Below are positions 8,781-17,714 of a stretch of DNA of 64,000 nt, one piece after another (position 1 is the stretch's first letter; each line of letters starts with the position of its first letter). The stretch is from the NCBI RefSeq assembly GCF_001440395.1, contig NZ_LLXZ01000118.1, positions 62,001 to 126,000 of the forward strand. Reading direction: 5' to 3'. Source of the DNA: Bradyrhizobium jicamae (GTDB lineage Bacteria; Pseudomonadota; Alphaproteobacteria; Rhizobiales; Xanthobacteraceae). The notes below the pieces were generated by a model. The model was not told the origin of the DNA, did not search any database, and was given only the letters and a program-made list of their open reading frames with translations. Both the position numbers and the translations under genes were made by a program.

Positions 8781-9620
8781 ATGTCGAAACGGTCCATGAA
8801 ACACGACGATCCGCTCGAGGATTTCACGCGCCGCGACATCTCGCTCGACGATGTCACCAAGGTCGTCTATGTCGCAGGCGCGGGGCCAGCCGTGATTGTG
8901 ATGACGGAGATGCCGGGCATCAGCCCGCATGTCGCGCGGTTTGCCCGCTGGGTTCGCGATGCCGGCTTCACCGTCTACATGCCGTCGCTGTTCGGCCGCG
9001 ACGGCGCCGTTCCAGGCGCCGAGGAGGGCGCTGCGGCGTTTCAGCGCGCCTGTGTGAGCGCGGAGTTTCGCGCCTTGTCCGCGAACCAATCCAGTCCGGT
9101 GACGAAGTGGTTGCGGTCGCTGGCGCGATTGGCGCATGGCGAGTGCGGCGGTCCCGGTGTCGGCGCCATCGGCATGTGCTTTACCGGAAATTTCGCGCTG
9201 ACCATGATGCTCGAGCCATCGATGCTGGCGCCGGTGCTATCGCAGCCGTCGTTGCCGCTGAACGATCCGGCCGGCATCGAAATCGCGCCTGACGAAGTTA
9301 GGCGCGTCCGCGAGCGGCTCGAACGGGAAGATCTGACGGTGATGGCCTATCGCTTCGAGGGCGACAAGTTCTGCATGGCGCAACGCTTTGCGGCCTACAC
9401 GGAAGCGCTCGGTGACCGCTTCATCGGCCGTGTGCTGCCGGACAATGCGGCGAATACCGATCTAGCGCCGTTCTTCGCGCGCCACGTGACGACGCCGCAC
9501 AGCGTCGTCACCGCGCACCTGATCGACGAGGCCGGCCAGCCGACGATCGCCGCGCGCGACGAGATCCTGGCGTTCTTCAAACACAGGCTCGCAACGCTGC
9601 GAGGTGGACTCGGCTCATAG
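8781..9620 (+). CDS. Dienelactone hydrolase family protein
   Basis: This 279-residue cytoplasmic alpha/beta hydrolase has a cysteine nucleophile (GAIGMCFTGNFAL, Cys133), as in carboxymethylenebutenolidase. TEMPGISPHVARFARW in the N-terminal part is typical of the family. The start at 8781 follows AGGGAA; an ATG at 8796 is possible. It probably hydrolyses a lactone or an activated ester arising in aromatic ring cleavage. It is controlled together with or by the divergent GlxA-like regulator and lies 17 bp from the convergent MarR gene. Confidence 0.85.
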   Translation: MSKRSMKHDDPLEDFTRRDISLDDVTKVVYVAGAGPAVIVMTEMPGISPHVARFARWVRDAGFTVYMPSLFGRDGAVPGAEEGAAAFQRACVSAEFRALSANQSSPVTKWLRSLARLAHGECGGPGVGAIGMCFTGNFALTMMLEPSMLAPVLSQPSLPLNDPAGIEIAPDEVRRVRERLEREDLTVMAYRFEGDKFCMAQRFAAYTEALGDRFIGRVLPDNAANTDLAPFFARHVTTPHSVVTAHLIDEAGQPTIAARDEILAFFKHRLATLRGGLGS

Positions 9621-9637
9621 TGCCAGAAGGGCGGGCA

Positions 9638-10165
9638 TTAGGTGTGCTTGTCGAGGCGACGCTTCAGCAGGGTCAGATGTTGCAGCAGGTCCGACTGTGC
9701 GACCGGTGACAGCTCGCCGATCAGCGCAATCACCCATTCCTCGTGCCGTCGCGCCATCCGGCCGAATTCCCTGGCGCCTTCCTGCGACAGGCGCAAACGG
9801 AACGTGCGGCGGTCCTCGGAATCGACCTCGCGATGGATCAGGCCGTCGGCTTCCAGCTTCTGCACCAGCGCGGTGATGGCGCCGTTCGAGACCATCAACA
9901 GTTCTGAGACCTCGGACATGGTCGCGCCTTCGGGCTTGCGCGTGAGCTGCGCCAGCAAGTCGAAGCGGGCCAGCGTGGTGTTGAACTCCTTGCGCAGTCG
10001 CGCGTTCAGCGCCTTCTCGATCCGGGTGGCGCAGGAGAGCAGCCGCAGCCAGATGCGCAGTTCGAGATGCGCGCCGTCGGATTCATGCGCCGGCTCGACC
10101 GGCCGCAGCGGCGGCACGCGAGCGCCCTTTGCCGACCGGGCCTTTCGTTTGACTGTGGCATCCAT
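9638..10165 (-). CDS. MarR family transcriptional regulator (first of two)
   Basis: This 175-residue winged-helix regulator has core LRIWLRLLSCATRIEKALNARLRKEF...ARFDLLAQL, recognition helix region MSEVSELLMVSNGAITALVQKLEADGLI, and the wing DSEDRRTFRLRLSQEGAREF. It is the last gene of the operon that starts at 17433 and begins 20 nt after the SDR stop. It resembles the MarR at 39615-40124 over its whole length (shared RxWLRLL, RFDxLAQL and LMV motifs), so the island carries two related regulators. Auxin- and aromatic-degrading clusters commonly use MarR repressors relieved by the substrate. Confidence 0.9.
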   Translation of the reverse strand: MDATVKRKARSAKGARVPPLRPVEPAHESDGAHLELRIWLRLLSCATRIEKALNARLRKEFNTTLARFDLLAQLTRKPEGATMSEVSELLMVSNGAITALVQKLEADGLIHREVDSEDRRTFRLRLSQEGAREFGRMARRHEEWVIALIGELSPVAQSDLLQHLTLLKRRLDKHT

Positions 10166-10184
10166 GGGCTGGCGTCTCGCGATG

Positions 10185-10922
10185 CTAGATGGAAATCGAC
10201 CCGATGCTGGCTCCGCCGCAGACATACAGCGTCTGTCCGGTGATGAAGTCGGCATCCGGTGAACTGAAGAAGGTAACCGCGCGGGCGACGTCGCTGGATT
10301 TGCCAAGGCGGCCGAGCGGAATCGATTGCGCCAGCTTCTTGGCGCGTTCGGATTCCGGCGACATCACGCTCTCGAACATCTCGGTATCGCCGATCGGGCC
10401 GGGCGCGACGACATTGACGGTGATGCCGAAGGGCGCGAGCTCCAGCGCCCAGGTTCGCGCCATGCCGATGATGCCGGCTTTGGTGGCGGAATAGACCGTG
10501 CGCGTGGCGGCGCCAAGCGCGGCGCGCGAAGACAGCAGCACGATTCGGCCGAAGCGGGCCTGCTTCATGTTCGGCAGCGCCGCCTGTGCCAGCGCGATCC
10601 CTGCGCCGAAATGGAGCTGCGCCAAAGCGCCGACGTCCTCGTCGTCGACCTCTTCCAGCAGCTTGGCTCTGATAGCGCCGGCATTATGCACGACATGGGT
10701 GATGGCAAAATTGGCGGCGAGTTCCGCCGCTGCCTGCCGCGTCGCCGTCGCATCGAGCAGATCGACCTCGCGCGAGGTGAGCTTTGGATGGCTCCAGTCG
10801 GGCTTGCGCCGTGACAGCGAGATCACGTCATAGCCCTCGTCGAGGAGACCGCGCGCGATCGCGGCGCCAATCCCGGTATTGCCGCCGCTCACGATCGCCG
10901 TATGGTGGAGAGCACCCATCAT
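10185..10922 (-). CDS. SDR family oxidoreductase
   Basis: This 245-residue short-chain dehydrogenase has the cofactor motif SGGNTGIGAAIA, HNAGA in place of NNAG, catalytic serine in IVLLSSRAAL, and YSATK (YxxxK). Two adjacent ATGs (10922 and 10919) are possible starts. It lies 3 bp from the Rieske beta-subunit gene in the same operon, a position shared with SDR genes of auxin-catabolic loci. It may oxidise a hydroxylated indole intermediate, but the actual step is inference. Confidence 0.87.
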   Translation of the reverse strand: MMGALHHTAIVSGGNTGIGAAIARGLLDEGYDVISLSRRKPDWSHPKLTSREVDLLDATATRQAAAELAANFAITHVVHNAGAIRAKLLEEVDDEDVGALAQLHFGAGIALAQAALPNMKQARFGRIVLLSSRAALGAATRTVYSATKAGIIGMARTWALELAPFGITVNVVAPGPIGDTEMFESVMSPESERAKKLAQSIPLGRLGKSSDVARAVTFFSSPDADFITGQTLYVCGGASIGSISI

Positions 10923-10925
10923 TCC

Positions 10926-11438
10926 TCACATGAAGAGTTGGATGTTGCCGAAGGCAGCATCGCAATTGATCAGGTCGACGCGCTTGAGCTTGATCTTCAG
11001 CCTGCCGTTCTCGACGCTGATATGATGCGTGGCCCAGGCGGCATAGAGTGTCTGCTCTTCCAGCCGGGTCTCGACATAATGCATCGGGGTCCAGGTGACG
11101 TAGCTGTTGGCGGCGGCGTCGCGCGAATCGACCTGCGGCGTCTGCAGCACGTGATGGCAGCGGCTCTTCGGCTTCTGGCTGAAGGTGCGCGCGCCCTTGA
11201 GCCGTTCGACCCGGATCGAGAGCAACAGCTTGTCCTCATACATCAGCGAGCAGGTCAGCCGCGGATCGGTTTGATTCCATTCCAGCGGCATCCAGTAGAA
11301 GGCGTCGTCGGCGTAGAGATCGAGCCATTCGTCGAAGCGCTGCTGGTCGATCAGCCGCGCCTCGCGGACCACGAAGTCGATCAATTCCTGGTCGGTGGGG
11401 ACTGCATTCTTCAGGGGAGCTTCAGCGACCATGCTCAT
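10926..11438 (-). CDS. Aromatic-ring-hydroxylating dioxygenase, beta subunit
   Basis: This 170-residue small subunit has the NTF2-like fold of ring-hydroxylating oxygenases. Marks are DQELIDFVVREARLIDQQRFDEWLDLYADDAFYWMP and RCHHVLQTPQV, with the family's C-terminal strand pattern. The beta subunit stabilises the hexameric oxygenase and does not bind metal. It starts 2 nt after the alpha-subunit stop, with GGGGAT as a ribosome-binding site, so the two are made in step. Confidence 0.93.
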   Translation of the reverse strand: MSMVAEAPLKNAVPTDQELIDFVVREARLIDQQRFDEWLDLYADDAFYWMPLEWNQTDPRLTCSLMYEDKLLLSIRVERLKGARTFSQKPKSRCHHVLQTPQVDSRDAAANSYVTWTPMHYVETRLEEQTLYAAWATHHISVENGRLKIKLKRVDLINCDAAFGNIQLFM

Positions 11439-11439
11439 G

Positions 11440-12753
11440 TCACATCCCCATCGTCATGAACTTGGTCCAGGCCCGGAACTGGTGGCGCATCGGCCACTCA
11501 CTGGTGCCGTTGACCGCCACGTTGGTCTGCCCGGCTTCATCGGGGCTGTAGAGGCGCTGGAGATTCACCCACTCATTGGCATTCGAGTGCAGGCCCTCTT
11601 GCGCGCGTTCATACATTTCGAGATCGTCATGGCCGACGATGGAAGTCGGCGCGTTGATCAGCCGGTTGTACATCAGCGTGCGCTCCAGCAGCATGTCCGG
11701 CGCATCGACGAGCTGGAAGGTCCAGGATTCGACCAAGGTCTTGTTGGCCGCGATCGGCTTGAAGTGCCGCAACAATTGGATCGGGCCCTTGATCATGATG
11801 TTGGGGAAATAGACGGTGTTGTGCCGGTTTTCGCCGAGGATCGCCTTGGCGCGTTCCTCGCCATAGGCCGCCGTCATCTTCTCGAAATAGCCCGGTATTG
11901 CCGAATAGTCGGAATGGATCGAGTGGTGCACGCCGGTGTGACCGTGGCCGTTGTCCCAGATCCGAATACCCATGTTCTCGAAGAACTCGTACGGGCTCAT
12001 GAAGGGCGCGATGATCTCGACCGCCATCGGCTTCCTGGTGCCGGGCGGCGCCTTCTTCCAGACCTCGACAACGGTGCCGGCGGAGGATTCGTGCGCCACC
12101 ATCGGATGGCAGGTGTCGGTCTGGTTCTCGACCAGCATCTTCCAATTGCAATTATGCATGTAGCGCAGCACGCCGCCGGCGACCTTGAGCTGGCCGACAG
12201 GCGAACGGTCGATCATGTTGTCGAAGCTCGACAGGCTTTCGCCGAAGAACTCCTCGAAATCGAGGCCGCCGTCGTTGATCTTGGCGAACACGAAGCCGCG
12301 ATAGTTTCTGACATGGCGCACGGGCGCCATTCCGGTCGCGGCGTGGCTCTGCTCGAAGCCGGTGTTCTCGTAGCCCTTCTTCAGGGGGATCGCGAGCAGC
12401 GAGCCGTCGGTCTTGAAGCTCCAGGCATGGTAGGGGCAGCGGAAGAACTTTCCGGTGTTGCCGCAGGTCTCGGAGGTGATGCGTGTGCCTTTGTGCGGAC
12501 AGCGGTTGTGCAGCACCTTCACCGTGCCGTCGGTATGGCGGACCAGCAGGATCGGCTGCGTGCCGATCGTGGTGCCGTAATAGTCGCCCGCGTTGGGGAC
12601 CTGGCTGTCGTGGCCGACATAGACCCAGCTGTTTGGGAACATGTGCTCCATCTCGAGCTGGAACACCTCCTCGCTGACATAGACGTCGCGGTGAACCTCC
12701 TGGTCGCGGACCAGGCCGCGGAGCGCCGCGGCATTGCCGGCATATCGGGTCAT
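11440..12753 (-). CDS. Aromatic-ring-hydroxylating (Rieske) dioxygenase, alpha subunit
   Basis: This 437-residue catalytic subunit has Rieske 2Fe-2S ligands at Cys85/His87 (CPHKGTR) and Cys106/His109 (RCPYHAWSF). The mononuclear iron site is D-x2-H-x4-H in ENQTDTCHPMVAHES (His216 and His221). The start at 12753 has an excellent AAGGAGGA site. With the beta subunit and the reductase at 12765-13727 it forms a complete three-component oxygenase. In this context I infer indole-3-acetate to dioxindole-3-acetate. Hydroxylation of salicylate or anthranilate is an alternative given the gentisate-type genes nearby. Confidence 0.95.
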   Translation of the reverse strand: MTRYAGNAAALRGLVRDQEVHRDVYVSEEVFQLEMEHMFPNSWVYVGHDSQVPNAGDYYGTTIGTQPILLVRHTDGTVKVLHNRCPHKGTRITSETCGNTGKFFRCPYHAWSFKTDGSLLAIPLKKGYENTGFEQSHAATGMAPVRHVRNYRGFVFAKINDGGLDFEEFFGESLSSFDNMIDRSPVGQLKVAGGVLRYMHNCNWKMLVENQTDTCHPMVAHESSAGTVVEVWKKAPPGTRKPMAVEIIAPFMSPYEFFENMGIRIWDNGHGHTGVHHSIHSDYSAIPGYFEKMTAAYGEERAKAILGENRHNTVYFPNIMIKGPIQLLRHFKPIAANKTLVESWTFQLVDAPDMLLERTLMYNRLINAPTSIVGHDDLEMYERAQEGLHSNANEWVNLQRLYSPDEAGQTNVAVNGTSEWPMRHQFRAWTKFMTMGM

Positions 12754-12764
12754 GCGTTCCTCCT

Positions 12765-13727
12765 TCACAGGTCGAGCACGAGTCGCTTGGTCTTCGCGCG
12801 CGAAATACAGATCTGCATCACCTTGTTCGACGCCTTCTCGCTGTCGCTCAGGATGTAGTCGCGATGATCGGGGATGCCCTCGATGACAGTGGTCTGGCAG
12901 ATGCCGCAATCGCCGCGCTTGCAGTCATGCATCGGGTCTTCGCCGGCCTCGATCAGCACATCGAGGATGGTCTTGCCGGCCGGAATTTCGTAGACGCGGC
13001 CGCTGCTCTTGAGTTCGACCTCGAAACTGGCGTCGCCGGATTTTTCTTCCGGCGCGCTGAAGATTTCGAAATGCAGTCGTCCCGCCGGCCAGTTCATTCG
13101 TTTCGCCAGCGCGATGGCCGCTTCGATCATCGGCAGCGGGCCGCAGAGATAGAGCGGCACCTCGGGCGCGAGCCGGTTTATCAGGCCTTCGAGATCGAAA
13201 AAGCCGCCGGCTTCCTCGTCGGCATGGATGGTCGCGCCGGCATCGGTCAGCCGCTCGATCTCGCTGAGAAAGGCGAGTTCGCTGCGGCTGCGTCCGGCGT
13301 AATAGAACGAGAACGGGCGTTTCGCCGCGCTCAGTTCGCAGGCCATGGTGAGCAGCGGCGTCACGCCGATGCCGCCCGCGACGAGGGCGACTTCGCCGGC
13401 GCTCGCATGCAGCGGAAAATTGTTCGCCGGCGGCGAGATCGTCAGGCGGTCGCCGGTCTTGAGGCCGTGCATGAAGGTGGAACCGCCCTGGCTCTTGCCT
13501 TCCTGCAGCACGGCGATGCGATAGGCGGTCGGATGTTCGGTCGCGCGCGGTGACGCCGTTTCGATCAGCGAATAGGAGCGCCGGCCGACGTCGGGCAGAT
13601 GGATGTCGATATGGGCGCCGGCGGCCCAGCCCGGCATCGGCGCGCCATTGGCGCGCGCCAGCACGAACTCACGGATGCGCGGCGTGAGCGCCTCGGCCTT
13701 CGACACCACGACTTCGAATTGGTCCAT
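12765..13727 (-). CDS. PDR/VanB-type ferredoxin-NAD(P)H oxidoreductase (reductase component)
   Basis: This 320-residue reductase has an N-terminal flavin domain (RSYSLIETASP, FMN-type, and GGSTFMHGLKTGDRL), an NAD domain (VAGGIGVTPLLTM) and a C-terminal plant-type 2Fe-2S domain (DCKRGDCGICQTTVIEG ... MQICISRA). That domain order is the phthalate-dioxygenase-reductase type. It passes electrons from NAD(P)H to the Rieske oxygenase encoded 11 nt downstream, and it begins 2 nt after the previous gene. Confidence 0.94.
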   Translation of the reverse strand: MDQFEVVVSKAEALTPRIREFVLARANGAPMPGWAAGAHIDIHLPDVGRRSYSLIETASPRATEHPTAYRIAVLQEGKSQGGSTFMHGLKTGDRLTISPPANNFPLHASAGEVALVAGGIGVTPLLTMACELSAAKRPFSFYYAGRSRSELAFLSEIERLTDAGATIHADEEAGGFFDLEGLINRLAPEVPLYLCGPLPMIEAAIALAKRMNWPAGRLHFEIFSAPEEKSGDASFEVELKSSGRVYEIPAGKTILDVLIEAGEDPMHDCKRGDCGICQTTVIEGIPDHRDYILSDSEKASNKVMQICISRAKTKRLVLDL

Positions 13728-13729
13728 CC

Positions 13730-15274
13730 TCAGGCGTCCTCAAACAATGTCTCGACGGTGCGCAACGCGCCGTCGAGCTCAGTGCCCTCGGCGTCCTTCA
13801 GCGCGACCTTGATCAACCGCTGCACCCATTCTGCGGCATCGGGCCGGCCGGCCAGGCGTTCTGACGCAAGCATGACCTTGTCGAATTTCGATTCGCCGCG
13901 CGAATGCGTGTCCGAATAGCCGCCGACGAGACGGCGGGCCTCGCACACCGCGGTCGCGAGCGCGACATCGCTCGCTGCGAATTTCCGGATACGCTGCGCC
14001 CATTGGTCGAGATGACGCATCTCGCGGGCGTGGCGCAGCGTGCGGCGGCGGAAGCGGCGCAGGCCGGCGACGCCGTACAGCATCAGGAACGCCAACGGCG
14101 AGGTCGTGCGCAGTTTCCGTCCGCGGTCGATCAGCCGCGCGAGCCGTTCGCTGCGCTCGACCTTTTCGCCGAGACGCGGCGGCAGCAGCCCCGCCATTTC
14201 CTCGATCCGCGGATGGAAGAACTCGGTGATGGCGAGAACCTGGTTATCGCCGGCCCGCACCTCGCGGCGCACCCGGTCGAACCGTCCCGCGCGCGTCTTG
14301 AGATCCGCGACGCGGATGACGTCGTCATAGGCCATCGCGACAGCGAGATATTTGGCAAAGGCCTGCATCAGGCCGGGGGCCTCGCGCGGCATCGCTTCCA
14401 GCCGGGCGAGATATTCGCCGCCATAGGCGACATCCTGATAGTCGACGACGCGTTGCAGGCCGGCGGCGACGATACCGTGCACCTCTTCCGGCAACTGCCG
14501 CGCCCGCGCGACCAGTGCATCATAGCCGGCATGGCCGATCGGTTCGAGACGCGGAAAGCGCTTTGCAAGCGGCGGCTTCGCGGCGGGCTTGATCTTCGGA
14601 TCCTGCTTGAGCGTAGCGACGGCGCGCTCGCGGCCGGCGGTGAAGGCGCGCAGGCTGGCATCGACGCCGACACCGGCGGCCCGGATCGTTTCCTCGAAAT
14701 CCTCGGTCGCAAAGGGCAGGGCGCCGGAGCCCGCGAGCGCGCCGAACAGCACCGAGGAGACAACGCTGCCGGTGGCTTCGGCGATCTCGGCCATGTCGAA
14801 CGCGATGAAGCGGTTGGCGGCGACGTTCGCCGCTTCATAGACCTGCGACGCGTCGGCGGTGCCGTCGCCGGGCGCGGTTTTCTCGATCACGGCCAATGAG
14901 CGATGCGAAGAACCGATCAGCAGCGTGCGATCGGGCGAGACCAGCCCGCGCAGGATGGCGCGGCCGGCTTCCATCAATTCGGCGCCGATCACGATGTCGA
15001 CCTTGCCGGGCGCCGGCATCAGCGACAGCACGGGGTGCCGCTCCGGCTTGCTCGCGTCGGGCGCGATCATCTCGATGTAATAGATCGTGGCGCCCGTGCG
15101 CTGGGCGACGCCGGGCACCGAGGTCGACTGCGCGAACCAGCCGCGCCGTTCGGCGAGCGCCACGATCCAGTCGACCAGCACGCCGCCGCCCTGGCCGCCC
15201 ATTGCCAGCACCGCAACTGTGATGGGCCGTGCCTGGCTCAGTCCAACGGAAGAGGGGGCTACAGAGACGTTCAT
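13730..15274 (-). CDS. Indolepyruvate ferredoxin oxidoreductase family, beta (gamma-domain) subunit
   Basis: This 514-residue partner of the TPP-containing alpha subunit opens with ITVAVLAMGGQGGGVLVDWIVALAERRGW, the typical gamma-domain of 2-oxoacid:ferredoxin oxidoreductases. The C-terminal half is a family-specific extension (GLQRVVDYQDVAYGGEYLARLEAM). It is much longer than the archaeal IorB (about 200 residues), as usual for this proteobacterial form. Its ATG overlaps the alpha stop as ATGA, so the subunits are translationally coupled. Proposed role here: the aryl 2-oxoacid isatinate to anthraniloyl-CoA. Confidence 0.88.
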   Translation of the reverse strand: MNVSVAPSSVGLSQARPITVAVLAMGGQGGGVLVDWIVALAERRGWFAQSTSVPGVAQRTGATIYYIEMIAPDASKPERHPVLSLMPAPGKVDIVIGAELMEAGRAILRGLVSPDRTLLIGSSHRSLAVIEKTAPGDGTADASQVYEAANVAANRFIAFDMAEIAEATGSVVSSVLFGALAGSGALPFATEDFEETIRAAGVGVDASLRAFTAGRERAVATLKQDPKIKPAAKPPLAKRFPRLEPIGHAGYDALVARARQLPEEVHGIVAAGLQRVVDYQDVAYGGEYLARLEAMPREAPGLMQAFAKYLAVAMAYDDVIRVADLKTRAGRFDRVRREVRAGDNQVLAITEFFHPRIEEMAGLLPPRLGEKVERSERLARLIDRGRKLRTTSPLAFLMLYGVAGLRRFRRRTLRHAREMRHLDQWAQRIRKFAASDVALATAVCEARRLVGGYSDTHSRGESKFDKVMLASERLAGRPDAAEWVQRLIKVALKDAEGTELDGALRTVETLFEDA

Positions 15275-17433
15275 GCCGCCTCCTGCTCGAACATGACGCG
15301 ACGTCCTGCGCGCCAGCGCTGCAACGCGCCGATCATCCGTTGCCAGAAGCGGTCGAGACGCGCTTCGAACGCGGTCGGGTTGGAAACGACGTCGGCGCGA
15401 TAGAAGGAGGGACACAGCACGGCGGCGTCCGCGACCTCGCCGCAATGGCCGCAGCCGACGCAACTATTGTCGACGGCGGCGACCGGATTGTCCTTCAGCG
15501 GATCACTGGTCGGCTTCACCGACAGCGACGGGCAGCCGGACAGGCGGATACAGGCATGGTCGCCGGAACATACGTCCTCATCGACGCCGAAGCGCTCGCG
15601 CACGATGCGCTCGCCTCGCTTGGCGGCAGCCGCCACCAGCGGCTTCACGCGCCGCTGCTTGTTCAGCATGCACTCCGATGAGGCGACGATGATCTTCGGC
15701 CCCTTCTCCTCGGTCGTCAGCGCCTCGCGCAGCGTGTCGCGCATCCGCGAGACGTCGTAGGTGCGATCGATCTGGCGTACCCATTTGGCGCCGACACCCT
15801 TCACCGCCTCGACGATCGGATGCTTGGTCGAGCGCGAACGGTTGTCGGCGCGCGAGGAGGGGATGTCCTGGCCGCCGGTCGCGGCGGAGTAATAATTGTC
15901 GACCACGACGATCACGCCGTCGTGCTGGTTGAAGACGGCGTTGCCGACGCCGCTGGTCAGCCCGTTGTGCCAGAAACCGCCGTCGCCCATCATCGAGATC
16001 GAGCGTTTGCTCGCGGGAACGTTGAAGGCGGAAGCCGAGGCCGGGCCGAGCCCGTAGCCCATGGTGGTGGCGCCGATATTGAACGGCGGCAGGATCGAGA
16101 ACAGATGGCAGCCGATATCGGCGGCGATGTGATGCGGGCCGAGCTCCTTCTCCACCAGCTTCATCGCGGAAAAGATCGGCCGCTCCGGACAGCCGGTGCA
16201 GAAGCCCGGCGGCCGCGGCGGCACGACGGTCGCGAGTGCGCGGATTTTCTCATCGACCTCGGTGCGATCGATGTTCGGTGCGCGCGCGGCATCCGACAGC
16301 GCGTCCGGACGCCAGCGGCGGATGAAGGCGCCGATCGCCTCGCCCATCACCTGCGCGGTGTACTCGCCGGCCATCGGAAACAGGTCCTTGCCGTGCAGCT
16401 TGGCCGGAATGTCGGCGTTGCGCAGGATCTTGTGCAGCGCCTGCTCGATGAATTCGGGCTGACCCTCCTCGACCATCAGCACGGCCTTCTTGCCGCGGCA
16501 GAACTCGATCACCTCGCGGTCAACGATCGGGTAGGTCACGTTCATCACATAGAGCGGCACCCGCGTTTCGCCCCAGATGTCGGCAAGGCCGGCCTCGCGC
16601 AGCGCCGTGATGACGCCGTTATACATGCCGCCCTGCATGATGATGCCGATATCGTCGATATCGCCGCTAAACGTCTCGTTCATGCCGCGGGCGTGGATGA
16701 ATTCGACCGCCGCGGGCCAGCGCTGCTCGATCTTCTCCTTCTCGTGCAGGAACGAGGCCGGCGGCAGCACGATGCGGTTGGTGTCGCGCGAGGGCTGGTC
16801 CAGCGCGCGGGAAAGCGGAAAGGCGGGGCGGACGTTGTCGCGGGTGGCGAAGCGGCCGTGGACATGGCAGGCGCGTATCCGCACCTCCAGCATCACGGGC
16901 GTGTTCGATGCCTCCGACAGTTCGAAGGAATCGTGCACGGCCTTGACGATGGAGGTCACATTCGGCCGCGGATCGACCAGCCAGAGCTGCGACTTCATCG
17001 CAAACGCGTGCGAACGCTCCTGCATGATGGAGGAGCCTTCGCCGTAATCCTCACCGATGATGATGAGCGCGCCGCCGGTCACGCCGCCTGAAGTGAGGTT
17101 GGCAAGCGCGTCGGACGCGACGTTGATGCCGACCGGGGCCTTGAAGGTGACGGCGCCGCGGACCGGATACATCACCGACGCCGCGAGCGTCGCAGCAGCG
17201 GTGGCCTCGCTGGCGCTGGATTCGAAATGCACGCCGAGGTCGGACAGGATATCCTGCGCGTCCGAAAGCACGTCCATCAGATGCGAGATCGGCGCGCCCT
17301 GGTAGCCGGCGACATAGCTGACGCCGCATTCAAGCAGGGCTTTTGTGATGGCAAGGATGCCTTCGCCGCGAAATTCCTGGCCGGCGCCGAGCTTGAGGTC
17401 CTCGACCTCGCGCGCGAAAGAGCGTTCTGCCAT
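15271..17433 (-). CDS. Indolepyruvate ferredoxin oxidoreductase family, alpha subunit with C-terminal ferredoxin domain
   Basis: This is a 720-residue TPP enzyme. Order: pyrimidine-binding domain (GYQGAPISHLMDVL, ESSASEATAAATLAASVM), linker domain (GIIMQGGMYNGV), TPP/Mg domain (CTGCPERPIFSAM; MGDGGFWHNGL ... VVVDNYYSAATGGQ) and a C-terminal 4Fe-4S region (CSGDHACIRLSGCP; CVGCGHCGEVADAAVLCP). It decarboxylates aryl-substituted 2-oxoacids to acyl-CoA with a ferredoxin-type acceptor. The start at 17433 has TTGGAGG upstream. It heads the minus-strand operon of seven genes down to 9638. Confidence 0.93.
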   Translation of the reverse strand: MAERSFAREVEDLKLGAGQEFRGEGILAITKALLECGVSYVAGYQGAPISHLMDVLSDAQDILSDLGVHFESSASEATAAATLAASVMYPVRGAVTFKAPVGINVASDALANLTSGGVTGGALIIIGEDYGEGSSIMQERSHAFAMKSQLWLVDPRPNVTSIVKAVHDSFELSEASNTPVMLEVRIRACHVHGRFATRDNVRPAFPLSRALDQPSRDTNRIVLPPASFLHEKEKIEQRWPAAVEFIHARGMNETFSGDIDDIGIIMQGGMYNGVITALREAGLADIWGETRVPLYVMNVTYPIVDREVIEFCRGKKAVLMVEEGQPEFIEQALHKILRNADIPAKLHGKDLFPMAGEYTAQVMGEAIGAFIRRWRPDALSDAARAPNIDRTEVDEKIRALATVVPPRPPGFCTGCPERPIFSAMKLVEKELGPHHIAADIGCHLFSILPPFNIGATTMGYGLGPASASAFNVPASKRSISMMGDGGFWHNGLTSGVGNAVFNQHDGVIVVVDNYYSAATGGQDIPSSRADNRSRSTKHPIVEAVKGVGAKWVRQIDRTYDVSRMRDTLREALTTEEKGPKIIVASSECMLNKQRRVKPLVAAAAKRGERIVRERFGVDEDVCSGDHACIRLSGCPSLSVKPTSDPLKDNPVAAVDNSCVGCGHCGEVADAAVLCPSFYRADVVSNPTAFEARLDRFWQRMIGALQRWRAGRRVMFEQEAA

Positions 17434-17486
17434 GCTCGCCTCCAAGGCCCCGGTCCGGAACTCCCGGCTGACCGAATATAATTTTA

Positions 17487-17508
17487 GACATCAAACAAAA
17501 ATGATGTC
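17487..17508. promoter_or_regulatory. Inverted repeat in the divergent promoter region of the iorAB-like and acyl-CoA dehydrogenase operons
   Basis: GACATCA and TGATGTC form a perfect 7-bp inverted repeat with an 8-bp A-rich spacer. The left arm is preceded by TTTTAG and followed by CAAAC, resembling the TTTAG-N3-CAAA site in front of the second MarR gene. It lies 54 bp upstream of the iorA-like start in the only control region of two divergent operons. It is probably an operator for one of the MarR regulators. Confidence 0.45.
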
Positions 17509-17569
17509 AATCGGGCTTGCGCATTCACAGGCCGCAAAACCGACGCTCGCGCATTTGTGCGCATGTTTT

Positions 17570-17586
17570 AGCCTATTTCGTAGGCT
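17570..17586. promoter_or_regulatory. Second inverted repeat in the same divergent region
   Basis: AGCCTA-TTTCG-TAGGCT is a perfect 6-5-6 inverted repeat preceded by TTT. Its AGCCTA element also occurs inside the MarR-like sites at 37912 and 40368 (as AGCCTA and TGCCTA). It may be an operator for the plus-strand acyl-CoA dehydrogenase operon, or a short RNA hairpin. The evidence is limited to symmetry and similarity. Confidence 0.3.
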
Positions 17587-17714
17587 TGGTGCGCAGCCGC
17601 CGCGCTTCAGACGGGCGTGCGGCTCGCTTGACAGGATATTTTAGCCATGAAACATTATTGAGGTGCGCTGCCCTTGGCGGCGTGCGTCAAAAGCGGCCTT
17701 TGCGGGAGACTAGC

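Noticed and set aside
11395..12858. Long plus-strand open frame (487 codons) opposite the Rieske alpha subunit
   Set aside because: It is the antisense of a gene with clear iron and Rieske motifs. Its own translation has no recognisable domain. High GC content creates many such frames.
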